Positions 42,301-52,385 of a DNA stretch of 64,000 nucleotides are shown here, one piece after another. Every line of letters starts with the position of its first letter. The stretch's first letter is position 1. The notes below the pieces were generated by a model, which worked only from the letters and a program-made list of their open reading frames with translations, did not search any database and was not told the origin of the DNA. Both the position numbers and the translations under genes were made by a program. The DNA comes from Skeletonema tropicum (lineage: Eukaryota > Bacillariophyta > Thalassiosirophyceae > Thalassiosirales > Thalassiosiraceae), in NCBI GenBank assembly GCA_037178625.1, contig JAWZXG010000026.1, positions 310,001 through 374,000 on the forward strand. The letters are read 5' to 3'.

Positions 42301-42373
42301 GGACACCAAAGAACGACCAGTTCTCGACATGTTGGGTTACCAATCAAATGCAGAGATCGATACAATGCAGTGA
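36308..42373 (+). CDS. Helitron Rep/PIF1-helicase transposase
   Basis: A single open frame of 2021 aa. It would catalyse rolling-circle transposition. The N-terminus has a Cys-x2-Cys pair (VCVLCDR) and a PPKYAISNGFAIG segment found at Helitron N-termini. The replication initiator part has the two-His motif LHSHWQIW (His575, His577) and a Tyr-bearing helix near SYIDKVVCASYGTDF (~610-625). The SF1 PIF1 helicase has Walker A GPAGCGKST (from 1507), IIDEIS (~1584), FSGDFHQL, TTGHKLQGM and VVLSRVRTLAGLYLM near the end. About 880 residues separate Rep from helicase, rich in acidic and polyglutamine-like stretches. No stop or frameshift is present, so it may be active. Element ends were not located. 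Confidence 0.92.
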   Translation: MRVDSNPNAFRTAVCVLCDRLIIGCEAIHKITVDSLRFQKNRISVKSYEDYHHVTLKDELISQHEIKGQELEGLLLSPRAKKTKNKNGCVAFEACSQCYSAWHNDSDSPPKYAISNGFAIGHIPTDIIANEEITEQMCSLLAPVRPFAYIFAYTAGAHKAIRGHFSFFEVDLTHTGSVMNHFLTTGANPLVYVVLCGRMTPKQKEIVKKRARLDTEKMMEILEWFVNESGHPGYEGVTAPSQCPQPNIIVDEETPNNTDQEHDPDLEAKFAGASFHFTSIHEPQDDTGVYESNQKFTKAMIDRTMPTLLVNGSKYADLRELLLENIAPLQFPFGQGGPKAKRRTHISPVECYRYYCRLSLPQFMRGDFLLLLNHMFNRQRSYETAVVTCKSSLFGQSLAEKMSKLKMKDLDQALFQKQTRQRVNGTAGEYIRAVEAACKPVGYTALSAKQNRRKHFAMDNYFGGHSIFLTTTPCDECTIRVQVFANAGKEVVLPNLGVWDDEDHLKECRFNFELRKETRRLYPGACSLVYQHLMQIITECLIGWDPKKQTGRLGVFGVPIAYSRTDEEQGRKTLHSHWQIWVKDFNKIRDALFHSDDRKKKAARDALISYIDKVVCASYGTDFVVTHNCDEDSPVTMPMHEILQEVEDKNILRKAHHQDHCLDVKGKVLECKQCGKTFSPSECINMGISHLRQQTLQDHADSSKEDAPDSSTNMKKEWLDQAAIRYPFDFEEEGSPTEALKQQHIIMDADGDGDGANEQEQVTHEWLHDRNLRRDLLHLVFDEHDYTHRGTCFKGGKAECRGHLPEMASEDSIIFDNEAIAGVKEGLRDDDHRNTSDANGVKVILHNHLNGEVEEKSQYAILPKRQNGSQFLNQHSLAISDVIGSNTNVTLGDWSHSYYTTLYKSKDTQSEDKMAYRRVHASMARRLYRAHEHQQHRDRQENEEKEEERMQNQPAEDVTATALAEGSTTTDKDDGEEEHACFVEGLGRIITGVNAFLSRDVVSSTMAHLLISQGGERFTYSHDFDHISLQNMENVLEEKEGMHFRLRRNWNDDTKETIAWADCSTYDYIHRPTELNNLCLYEYTMWYKKEYKSFKQLNARSKSTTTTSYKFADLHQGQKYCYLTRRTHPVIPIIYMATDLCDVKSLDVLEDIPNSGTVQHRERYAKTAMLLFYPFSKAEDLVKNGTYWQKFVDVGGTKEYSEAIIDDTLGLNPLSKQFWNRGRMILENIETRRMAEKEMKRPKSKITYLTDTPKSTGKRKRENVDNDDGYDIDISDFFDNMNDEGLQQFQALESRPLADADLRSHAKIMKRANVRACSAIKTHVDDNVSVLATANKPSTSTTNSEHTQNNADANNHQQQQSASYNVRVRYEDILTFIQGSLLVSSSDKGTFDRDMDDGDEDGDGEEPSSLKLRQQCLKQIPTMYEIARGKSSKYNLDNKQFIAYQIVCCTFLLQLVMEGNHYDTKLGELLGATLGPLAESVQHTKDSLVRDLKAKGGKEHLVMFITGPAGCGKSTTMEAAQYYCHRFCTAIAAAFNDYTFYFTATTGSAAALFGGTTIHSAAHLNKSRINDEMRAIWRDDVRILIIDEISFFKANDVVKLDKQLKKLTGRYDMVYGGVSIVFSGDFHQLKPICAEDDVLYSDSDAASIWENTINCAIFLDNSHRFKDDPEFGEILARMRMGEDTREDRELINKRVVSTSTSSTSTLTLPEHAPDACFACSTNKERNGVTAASFKMHIDESHPTIDDDSPPPDHTLIIEASVSISKTTENESGNSKKRKRRQRRKVSAHFHDTVITQLGDDDIRSTEFAAKGAKIEPALRIYPGSHHMCITNEDLDQGRGNGTLCKCLKIKLRKDGRERRWKNWDGKKVWTVSVDDVEWVEFEHYPTTGTKARTFKLKPQEFSATIKFPLTETISTTIGNAKVKQVPVNSNIATTGHKLQGMSKDILIVNDWNYRCVNWVYVVLSRVRTLAGLYLMKPLDLERGFNIPQNLIRFEQRLKDTKERPVLDMLGYQSNAEIDTMQ

Positions 42374-43077
42374 AGAGTTTTACTATTACTAGTAATCAGA
42401 AAGTTCATAAGGAGAAACTGCTCAGCAGATTGTAATTGTAATAAGAAAAAACAGGCTCTTACAAGCTCTTTGCTCTGTAAGGCAAAGAACAGTTCTTCAC
42501 ATGTTGGCATACTGCTCAGCACCAATCTCATAATCATATAATAACAACTAGAGAATACATTATACAGATGAACCTTTTGGATCTACGAAAGCACCTACCC
42601 AAAAAACAAGTGCTCTATTATGCTAACTTTATGCAGCAAGAGAATTTCGTGCAGCAAGAACAGAAGCACGAAAGCCGGGAGAAGCTTGCCCTGCCGCCGC
42701 ACGCCAATATATATACATAGCCAGGACAAGAGTTGGTCCAGAAAGTGAAATGTGAAATATGACCGCTCGGTGCTCCTCGGGTCACTATCGTGCTATCAAT
42801 TAGTACCGAACGGTTTTGTCTGCCTCGTATCGTTTGGACCCCCTGTTGAGTTGAACGTGGGCTGGATCTAGGTAAAAGTACGGTATCGTAGGGGGATAGG
42901 GGGCAAAGCGCGTTCTTATTCACCTCAGATTGCTCTGTATTTTCTACGGATTCGGGGGTGGCCCCCGTTTGAGGAAGAATAGCCCCGCGTGGGCGACAAA
43001 TCTTTTGCTCTCTGCTCTCTCCGAATTAATTCTCAATCATCCTATCATCACCAGGAGACGTGCACCATAAAATAATA
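42374..43077. other. 3' flank of the Helitron gene
   Basis: No gene. Near 42465-42493, gctctttgc and gcaaagaac can form a 9-bp stem with one mismatch around a short loop, but no CTRR follows at the usual distance, so I do not call it the Helitron end. Confidence 0.4.
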
Positions 43078-43203
43078 ATGGCTAAGTACGACGATGTGTT
43101 CATAATTAATATCAAAAGCTACAAGCAGGCACAGGAGAAGCAAGAGGCGGCAGCACCAAAGGGTAGTTCTTCCAATTTCATTATATTCACTTTGGCAAAT
43201 CGA
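43078..43203 (+). CDS. Small ORF, unknown (possible first exon)
   Basis: A 41-codon frame from ATG (MAKYDDVFIINIKSYKQAQE...) ending at TAA. It is hydrophilic with a helix-like Lys/Glu/Ala part. No family is recognised. It could be a first exon of a multi-exon gene reaching to about 44 kb, but I cannot assemble one convincingly. Confidence 0.25.
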
Positions 43204-44280
43204 TAAGAGAAGAGGAAGGGAAGAAAGAAGAGCATGGTATCGTGATTTGTTTGGAAAAGTTAATGGCCGAATGGAAGGTCGCCCTCTACTTTGGTGGTTG
43301 TAGAGAGCTCGTCTGCCTCAAAGTCTTACATTCAGTGTAATATTGTGGTGTTCATGGTGTGTAAAGGAACTGTGCGAGCTGGCGTTCGTGTTATTCAACC
43401 CTCAGTGGTCTGTGTATTAATGGGCACGCCAGCCCCAGGATGTATCGACACGCCCCCCCATGAACATCATCCTTTGATCACGAGATAACGTCCCCCTTCA
43501 AACATTTTATGCATCATGTGATTCTCTTTTGACGGTGGTTGTGGTGGTCGTATATATTATTGTGTCTATTATCAATGCCTCGTCATTATATTATCTAACC
43601 ATCCATGATTCATTTTTTGTCCTTCCCATATATAGGCAGCGAAGACAAATCGATACCTCTCTTATCATATTATTATTGGTGATCGAAAGCTACAGTTTCA
43701 GCGGGGGGAGATGAAACTCGATTGGAAGCTTTTGCACTTAATGAGAATATCTTTAATGATCGTCTCAATTGGCACGGGGGATCCCACCTCCCCCTCCTCC
43801 TCCCTCCTCCCCCCGTGAGGATTGTGATCATGGGCATGGGGAAGATGAAGAGCAGCAAATCCCAAGGATCCCTATATATTGGGAATTCTCCCACCTCTAG
43901 ATCATATTATCGAGACGTTACTCCAACAAAAGCCTGATCACGATGTGTATCTATATGGCAGCGTTGAGAGCGCTTACGATTCTTTCTGCCCTGGAGCGGA
44001 TGTTGCGTATCAAGCTCCAATTATTGTTGCTATTACCCTGCTGACCGGCCGAGTCCCTACTCGTTTATATACTTATACTTATAGGATGACAGCATTCAAT
44101 AACCAATGTAGTACTATATCTTTATTGATTCTTTCCTTCATCGTCTCTAGAGAGGCAAGCAGCTGTGCGTCGTCCAAGCGAAAGGCACACAACTTTCCAC
44201 GCAATCACTTTTACAGCACACAGCACCGCAGTCGTCAAAACAAAAAGCATCATGAACATAAACAAGACTTCAATTTATAG
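43204..44280. other. Region without a supported gene
   Basis: Short frames up to 133 codons (43879-44280) have no recognisable domain and mixed composition. Could contain exons I cannot join. Confidence 0.35.
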
Positions 44281-44760
44281 CTTCTGGAATATTTTGAACG
44301 TGCGCACGCATTCGAATATCATCCTAGCATTGTTGAGGTAATTTGTCACGATGAAGTCGGACGGATTGAAGAAAAAGCATTCTTTCAATGCACTTCTTTT
44401 AAGACGAGTCATCATGCCGAGCGTCAAGTACAGCCCTGACGGATGTGGAAGGTGGAATGTTGGAAATAATTGAAGAAGGGGCATTCTGTAACTGCTTCGC
44501 TTTGGAAAGACTCATCATCCCACTGAAAGATGGCGCTATTACAGATGATAATGTAATCATGGAGTGACGAGATTTGAGGCACGTCAATCTGATTGAGGGG
44601 GAGCTGCATAAGACTAAAGCTGCTTTACATTTGGAGGAATGGAGAAATGACATGTATGTAGAAATTCATTCAATCAACATGATTCTTCCCAAAGCATATG
44701 CTGGTCACTACAGTGGTGGTGATGATGATGATGAGGAAGAATATGATCCATGTACTTCCG
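44281..44760 (+). pseudogene. BspA-type leucine-rich-repeat protein relic
   Basis: Reads VICHDEVGRIEEKAFFQCTS, then after a frame change RVIMPSVKYS, then GMLEIIEEGAFCNCFALERL and IIPLKDGAIT, an in-frame TGA (about 44566), and RHVNLIEGELHKTKAALHLE ending in an Asp/Glu-rich stretch. The IEE-AF-C-L pattern is the LRR_5/BspA repeat, a large family in diatoms. At least one frameshift and one stop show decay. Confidence 0.7.
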
Positions 44761-44823
44761 CCGGGCTCCAGCCTCTCATGTATTATCATAATAGCCAATC
44801 CGTGACGCTGCTTATAGTAAACG

Positions 44824-45509
44824 TTATCCCACTGCTTCGTCTAGCGCACCATGCCCCTTGTACTTGAATAACGCTCGAGCATAGTCCACTGCAGCTTCCT
44901 CCTCATTGTCGAAATACCCGATGTTATGTTTCTTTGCATCAATCAAGATTTGCGCATGCCATTTCTTCATTTGTTTATGGAAGCAGACTCCAGTATATTT
45001 CGATGCGCCGTCTTTAATTCGCCCGCTGCTTTTCGGAATAGCTGGCTGTGGCGGAATTCCTGTCAGATCGAGGGTAGACTCTCTCTGCTGCCGCTGCTCT
45101 CTTCCTCCGTACTTGAATAACGCACGAGCATAGTCCACTGCAGCTTCCTCTTCATTCTCATACAACCCGATGAAATATTGCTTTCCATCGATGTTGATAC
45201 GTGCCTGCCATTTATTCAGTTGTTTACTGAAGCTGACTCCAGTGTATTTCGATGCTCCGTCCTTAATGCGCTTGTTACTTTTAGGAATGGGCGGCTGTGG
45301 AGGAACGTTACTCAGATCAAGGTTAGACTCTGCTGCCTCTGCCGCCTTTCTCCATACTTGAATATCGCTCTAGCATAGTCAACTCAGCTTCCTCCTCATT
45401 GTCGTAATAGCCGATGTTATGGTTCTTTGCATCAATCGTGATTTCCGCATGCCATTTCTTCTTTTGTTTATGGAAGCTGACTCCAGTGTATTTCGATGCT
45501 CCGTCCTTA
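44824..45509 (-). pseudogene. Triple AP2-domain protein, decayed and truncated
   Basis: Three successive AP2/ERF-like units on the minus strand: SKYTGVSFHKQKKKWHAEI...GYYDNEEEA (about 45490-45390), SKYTGVSFSKQLNKWQARI...GLYENEEEAAVDYARA (about 45265-45130) and SKYTGVCFHKQMKKWHAQI...GYFDNEEEAAVDYARA (about 45010-44880). The linker IPPQPAIPKS-like is repeated between them. The last two share one frame to a stop at 44824. The first is broken by a small deletion in EEEA and its own stop. Upstream coding sequence is lost at agatctagatcg, where the macrosatellite begins. Confidence 0.78.
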
Positions 45510-48500
45510 GATCTAGATCGAGAGAGAAACAACACCTGATAAATGCAATCCTACCTTGTGATAGTTGATTGTGAGGCTGGGACGTCAGCGTCAGTTTGCC
45601 CGCTATTCACAAATGAAAGCAACTACAACCGTTCTTTTCAAGAAGAACAATCAGTATTAGCTCTTCTTTTGAGTTGTACATAATCAGAAGCAATGCACCT
45701 GCACAGTCACTTACGCAATAGGTGTGAACATTTCTCTCGTTGAGGTGATCGGACAAGTCGAGTACCGGATTGACACAACATGTTCAAGTTGCGAGAAATA
45801 TCTCTGGTTTAGATTGATCTTCACCTGCCGCTGCACCGCTGGCTGGTATGTACAAATGCAGTTTCAAAGCTCCCAGTGAAAAGATTATATTCATTTTTGC
45901 CACAATTACATTTCAGGGGACGATCACAATCGGATCCAGGGCCGGGAGGGGACTGTACTCGTATTCATATTCATACGCTTGTTCATGATGAGCCGCATCT
46001 CTCTTCTGTTTGCTGTAACCAAACCAACCCAATTCTTCACTCCTCCTTTCTCACGAAGCATCCATATCCACTATGAGTCCCACTGTCAATTCGTGCTCCA
46101 TGGGGTCGCACGTTTTGCCTTCAAGGACGTTCTGAAACGCAAGAGGTCGCATCCCAGCCCCAGCCCCAGCCCCAGCCCCACCCTCATATTCATATTCACC
46201 TTCATGGTGGAACTTGACTTGCGCTTGAGTCGTCGCATCTTACCTACAAACAATGGCAAGACTTCTCTTCTCTACTTCGAAGGGGGCAACGATGAAGAGA
46301 CTGGTCATTTGAAGATATCTATTGTTGTCAGCAGGACAAGCCGGCCGTAGAATGTGCTGAGTCTGTGTCCTTTGAAAGTAGTAAGGAGGTCAAGATTCTT
46401 CAGCGTAAGGTACAGTCTTGTGTCAACATGTTCAAGTTGCGAGAAATATCTCTGGTTTAGATTGATCTTCACCTGCCGCTGCACCGCTGGCTGGTATGTA
46501 CAAATGCAGTTTCAAAGCTCCCAGTGAAAAGATTATATTCATTGTTGCCACAATTACATTTCAGGGGACGATCACAATCGGATCCAGGGCCGGGAGGGGA
46601 CTGTACTCGTATTCATACGCTTGTTCGTCATGAGCCGCATCTCTCTTCTGTTTGCTGTAACCAAACCAACCCAATTCTTCACTCCTCCTTTCTCACGAAG
46701 CATCCATATCCACTATGAGTCCCACTGTCAATTCGTGCTCCATGGGGTCGCACGTTTTGCCTTCAAGGACGTTCTGAAACGCAAGAGGTGGCATCCCAGC
46801 CCCAGCCCCAGCCCCAGCCCCACCCTCATATTCACATTCACCTTCATGGTGGAACTTGACTTGCGCTTGAGTCGTCGCATCTTACCTACAAACAATGGCA
46901 AGACTTCTCTTCTCTACTTCGAAGGGGGCAACGATGAAGAGACTGGTCATTTGAAGATATCTATTGTTGTCAGCAGGACAAGCCGGCCGTAGAATGTGCT
47001 GAGTCTGTGTGCTTTGAAAGTAGTAAGGAGGTCAAGATTCTTCAGCGTAAGGTACAGTCTTGTGTGTTGGAGAGGCATTAGCCAATGCTCCTGATGATAC
47101 TTCATCTATCGTATCAAACGTTGTCACTGTAGCAATGAGCCGCTTGTAGCGTAGTGGCCCAAAACACTTGCCTACGATAGCATAGAAGCAGATCAGGATT
47201 GCATAGACGTGACACATCTATCTCTACAAGCTATGCTATAGCTTGGTAGATGACCTAATGCCGCCAAGTGCTGTGTTACAGTCGAGCAACTAACATATCG
47301 TATCAAGCGTTGTCTCTCGTGAAATTGCCCCCTGCCTCTCTAGAGCTAGAGGCCTAGCTGAGCCTGCCACCGTGCGGACAAACTGAAACTGAATAGTTGC
47401 GTGGGCGCGAGCTGCCACAGCGGAGAGCGACACGAAGATGAAAGATAGAAAGTTGCTAGAGAGCTTCTTCCTGAGATCTTATGATTGAATGACTACCGAA
47501 AGAATCGAAGGCTCTAGATCTAGATCGAGAGAGAAATAGAGAAACAACATCTGATAAATGCAATCCTACCTTGTGATAGTTGATTGTGAGGCTGGGACGT
47601 CAGCGTCAGTTTGCCCGCTATTCACAAATGAAAGCAACTACAACCGTTCTTTTCAAGAAGAACAATCAGTATTAGCTCTTCTTTTGAGTTGTACATAATC
47701 AGAAGCAATGCACCTGCACAGTCACTTACGCAGTATATAGGTGTGAACATTTCTCTAGTTGAGGTGATCGGACAAGTCGAGTACCGGATTGACACAACAT
47801 GTTCAAGTTGCGAGAAATATCTCTGGTTTAGATTGATCTTCACCTGCCGCTGCACCGCTGGCTGGTATGTACAAATGCAGTTTCAAAGCTCCCAGTGAAA
47901 AGATTATATTCATTGTTGCCACAATTACATTTCAGGGGACGATCACAATCGGATCCAGGGCGGGGAGGGGACTGTACTCGTATTCATACGCTTGTTCGTC
48001 ATGAGCCGCATCTCTCTTCTGTTTGCTGTAACCAAACCAACCCAATTCTTCACTCCTCCTTTCTCACGAAGCATCCATATCCACTATGAGTCCCACTGTC
48101 AATTCGTGCTCCATGGGGTCGCACGTTTTGCCTTCAAGGACGTTCTGAAACGCAAGAGGTGGCATCCCAGCCCCAGCCCCACCCTCATATTCACATTCAC
48201 CTTCATGGTGGAACTTGACTTGCGCTTGAGTCGTCGCATCTTACCTACAAACAATGGCAAGACTTCTCTTCTCTACTTCGAAGGGGGCAACGATGAAGAG
48301 ACTGGTCATTTGAAGATATCTATTGTTGTCAGCAGGACAAGCCGGCCGTAGAATGTGCTGAGTCTGTGTGCTTTGAAAGTAGTAAGGAGGTCAAGATTCT
48401 TCAGCGTAAGGTACAGTCTTGTGTGTTGGAGAGGCATTAGCCAATGCTCCTGATGATACTTCATCTATCGTATCAAACGTTGTCACTGTAGCAATGAGCC

Positions 48501-51376
48501 GCTTGTAGCGTAGTGGCCCAAAACACTTGCCTACGATAGCATAGAAGCAGATCAGGATTGCATAGACGTGACACATCTATCTCTACAAGCTATGCTATAG
48601 CTTGGTAGATGACCTAATGCCGCCAAGTGCTGTGTTACAGTCGAGCAACTAACATATCGTATCAAGCGTTGTCTCTCGTGAAATTGCCCCCTGCCTCTCT
48701 AGAGCTAGAGGCCTAGCTGAGCCTGCCACCGTGCGGACAAACTGAAACTGAATAGTTGCGTGGGCGCGAGCTGCCACAGCGGAGAGCGACACGAAGATGA
48801 AAGATAGAAAGTTGCTAGAGAGCTTCTTCCTGAGATCTTATGATTGAATGACTACCGAAAGAATCGAAGGCTCTAGATCTAGATCGAGAGAGAAATAGAG
48901 AAACAACATCTGATAAATGCAATCCTACCTTGTGATAGTTGATTGTGAGGCTGGGACGTCAGCGTCAGTTTGCCCGCTATTCACAAATGAAAGTGAAAGC
49001 AACTACAACCGTTCTTTTCAAGAAGAACAATCAGTATTAGCTCTTCTTTTGAGTTGTACATAATCAGAAGCAATGCACCTGCACAGTCACTTACGCAGTA
49101 TATAGGTGTGAACATTTCTCTAGTTGAGGTGATCGGACAAGTCGAGTACCGGATTGACACAACATGTTCAAGTTGCGAGAAATATCTCTGGTTTAGATTG
49201 ATCTTCACCTGCCGCTGCACCGCTGGCTGGTATGTACAAATGCAGTTTCAAAGCTCCCAGTGAAAAGATTATATTCATTGTTGCCACAATTACATTTCAG
49301 GGGACGATCACAATCGGATCCAGGGCCGGGAGGGGACTGTGCTCGTATTCATATTCATACGCTTGTTCATGATGAGCCGCATCTCTCTTCTGTTTGCTGT
49401 AACCAAACCAACCCAATTCTTCACTCCTCCTTTCTCACGAAGCATCCATATCCACTATGAGTCCCACTGTCAATTCGTGCTCCATGGAGTCGCACGTTTT
49501 GCCTTCAAGGTCGTTCTGAAACGCAAGAGGTGGCATCCCAGCCCCAGCCCCAGCCCTAGCCCCAGCCCCAGCCCCAGCCCCACCCTCATATTCACATTCA
49601 CCTTCATGGTGGAACTTGACTTGCGCTTGAGTCGTCGCATCTTACCTACAAACAATGACAAGACTTCTCTTCTCTACTTCGAAGGGGGCAACGATGAAGA
49701 GACTGGTCATTTGAAGATATCTATTGTTGTCAGCAGGACAAGCCGGCCGTAGAATGTGCTGAGTCTGTGTGCTTTGAAAGTAGTAAGGAGGTCAAGATTC
49801 TTCAGCGTAAGGTACAGTCTTGTGTGTTGGAGAGGCATTAGCCAATGCTCCTGATGATACTTCATCTATCGTACCAAACGTTGTCACTGTAGCAATGAGC
49901 CGCTTGTAGCGTAGTGGCCCAAAACACTTGCCTACGATAGCATAGAAGCAGATCAGGATTGCATAGACGTGACACATCTATCTCTACAAGCTATGCTATA
50001 GCTTGGTAGATGACCTAATGCCGCCAAGTGCTGTGTTACAGTCGAGCAACTAACATATCGTATCAAGCGTTGTCTCTCGTGAAATTGCCCCCTGCCTCTC
50101 TAGAGCTAGAGGCCTAGCTGAGCCTGCCACCGTGCGGACAAACTGAAACTGAATAGTTGCGTGGGCGCGAGCTGCCACAGCGGAGAGCGACACGAAGATG
50201 AAAGATAGAAAGTTGCTAGAGAGCTTCTTCCTGAGATCTTATGATTGAATGACTACCGAAAGAATCGAAGGCTCTAGATCTAGATCGAGAGAGAAATAGA
50301 GAAACAACATCTGATAAATGCAATCCTACCTTGTGATAGTTGATTGTGAGGCTGGGACGTCAGCGTCAGTTTGCCCGCTATTCACAAATGAAAGCAACTA
50401 CAACCGTTCTTTTCAAGAAGAACAATCAGTATTAGCTCTTCTTTTGAGTTGTACATAATCAGAAGCAATGCACCTGCACAGTCACTTACGCAGTATATAG
50501 GTGTGAACATTTCTCTAGTTGAGGTGATCGGACAAGTCGAGTACCGGATTGACACAACATGTTCAAGTTGCGAGAAATATCTCTGGTTTAGATTGATCTT
50601 CACCTGCCGCTGCACCGCTGGCTGGTATGTACAAATGCAGTTTCAAAGCTCCCAGTGAAAAGATTATATTCATTTTTGCCACAATTACATTTCAGGGGAC
50701 GATCACAATCGGATCCAGGGCCGGGAGGGGACTTTGCTCGTATTCATATACATACGCTTGTTCATGATGAGCCGCATCTCTCTTCTGTTTGCTGTAACCA
50801 AACCAACCCAATTCTTCACTCCTCCTTTCTTACGAAGCATCCATATCCACTATGAGTCCCACTGTCAATTCGTGCTCCATGGGGTCGCACGTTTTGCCTT
50901 CAAGGACGTTCTGAAACGCAAGAGGTGGCATCCCAGCCCCAGCCCCAGCCCCAGCCCCAGCCCCAGCCTCATATTCACATTCACCTTCATGGTGGAACTT
51001 GACTTGCGCTTGAGTCGTCGCATCTTACCTACAAACAATGACAAGACTTCTCTTCTCTACTTCGAAGGGGGCAACGATGAAGAGACTGGTCATTTGAAGA
51101 TATCTATTGTTGTCAGCAGGACAAGCCGGCCGTAGAATGTGCTGAGTCTGTGTGCTTTGAAAGTAGTAAGGAGGTCAAGATTCTTCAGCGTAAGGTACAG
51201 TCTTGTGTGTTGGAGAGGCATTAGCCAATGCTCCTGATGATTCTTCATCTATCGTATCAAACGTTGTCACTGTAGCAATGAGCCGCTTGTAGCGTAGTGG
51301 CCCAAAACACTTGCCTACGATAGCATAGAAGCAGATCAGGATTGCATAGACGTGACACATCTATCTCTACAAGCTA
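45509..51376. repeat. Macrosatellite array, left block
   Basis: Tandem direct copies of a ~1.36-1.40-kb unit. Using agatctagatcg as phase mark, units start at 45509, 47516, 48875 and 50276. The first interval (2007 bp) has one unit cut short near 46415, where caagattc...cttgtgt jumps straight to caacatgttcaag, followed by a second partial unit. Units are near identical apart from point changes and an AGCCCC tract. Each unit has small conserved frames on both strands, for example 69 aa (TTCSSCEKYLWFRLIFTCRC) and 61 aa on minus (MCHVYAILICFYAIVGKCFG). None is recognised and they may be incidental. Confidence 0.95.
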
Positions 51377-51422
51377 AAGCTATAGACCCGCTCTTTTATC
51401 TCTGATGGTGCTTTGGCAGGCA

Positions 51423-51528
51423 CACACCAGCCCCTCCCTGCCGCAAGGCATCAGGTGGCACCCCCGCCGAATCATCGGCTTACACCAGCCCCTCCCTGCC
51501 GCAAGGCATCAGGTGGCACCCCCGCATG
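51423..51528. repeat. Two ~45-bp direct repeats in the copia block
   Basis: caccagcccctccctgccgc followed by aaggcatcaggtggcacccc is present at about 51424 and again at about 51483. The region 51377-52380 otherwise has only broken frames. Confidence 0.75.
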
Positions 51529-52385
51529 GGTAGGAGCATGTCTTCATCATGGAACAGTCTTTTTGATGTCTCCAAAGAGGGCAGTGCTGCCAATACCCAT
51601 TAGCCTAATTTCCGAAAGTCGATCATTATGCATTGTCTCCCTCTGGAATTGCCCGGCTTATCCCCTTTCGGCGATATTTCACCGCCTGCCCTGAATTGCC
51701 GCAGACGTTCCATTCCTGCTACAATTGCACGGCTTCTCACTCTTAGCGCTGTTGATCCGCCAGCCCCAATTTCAGCAGATGATCCATTCCTGCTGCAATT
51801 GTCCGGCTTCTTTGGCGTCTCCTCACCGCTCACCACATTCCAGCACTACATCTATTTTGATGCCCCGCTCGAACGTTTCCCCGGCGCTACCTTACCGCCA
51901 CCCCCTATTTTACACCTCATGTGTCATGATATCCACCTCTAGCAGTCTATTGTGGAATACACATATTGGATGTCTCCTTCTTCTCGACCTTGTGATCCGG
52001 ATACTTGAAGCCGTCTCGCATGACAGAGGGAGCCGCATTCGCAATGATACGTCAACTCATACTTGAGTCATGCTCATCAATAGTGGAGGTAGACAACATC
52101 GTTATGTCTTTCTAGACGCACCCCCTTCGCCTTAATTCCAGCGGATGATACATTCCTGCTGTCATTACCGGCGCATCACTCTCCGTGCTTGTACGATTGC
52201 GTCCTTATTTGGCAAACTAATCCTACAACCCGGCAAATCCCCTGCCTGTAGGCAACGCTTACGCCTTGCTCAAACAAGCAACAATCAGATCCTTTTATTG
52301 CAGAAGCATACAGTACATACCGTGATTGCTCCATCGACAACCCTATCTGGTTTCAATATCACAAGTCTGGACTATATCGAGGTAG

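Noticed and set aside
42465..42550. Helitron 3' end (hairpin followed by CTRR)
   Set aside because: A 9-bp imperfect stem exists, but the nearest CTAG is ~55 bases away, not ~10-12; no matching 5'-TC end was found.
42618..42923. 101-aa minus-strand ORF
   Set aside because: No motif or homology that I can recognise, and no supporting context.
47032..47217. Conserved 61-aa and 77-aa frames in each macrosatellite unit
   Set aside because: Conservation is explained by near identity of the whole unit; there is no sign of codon-level constraint.
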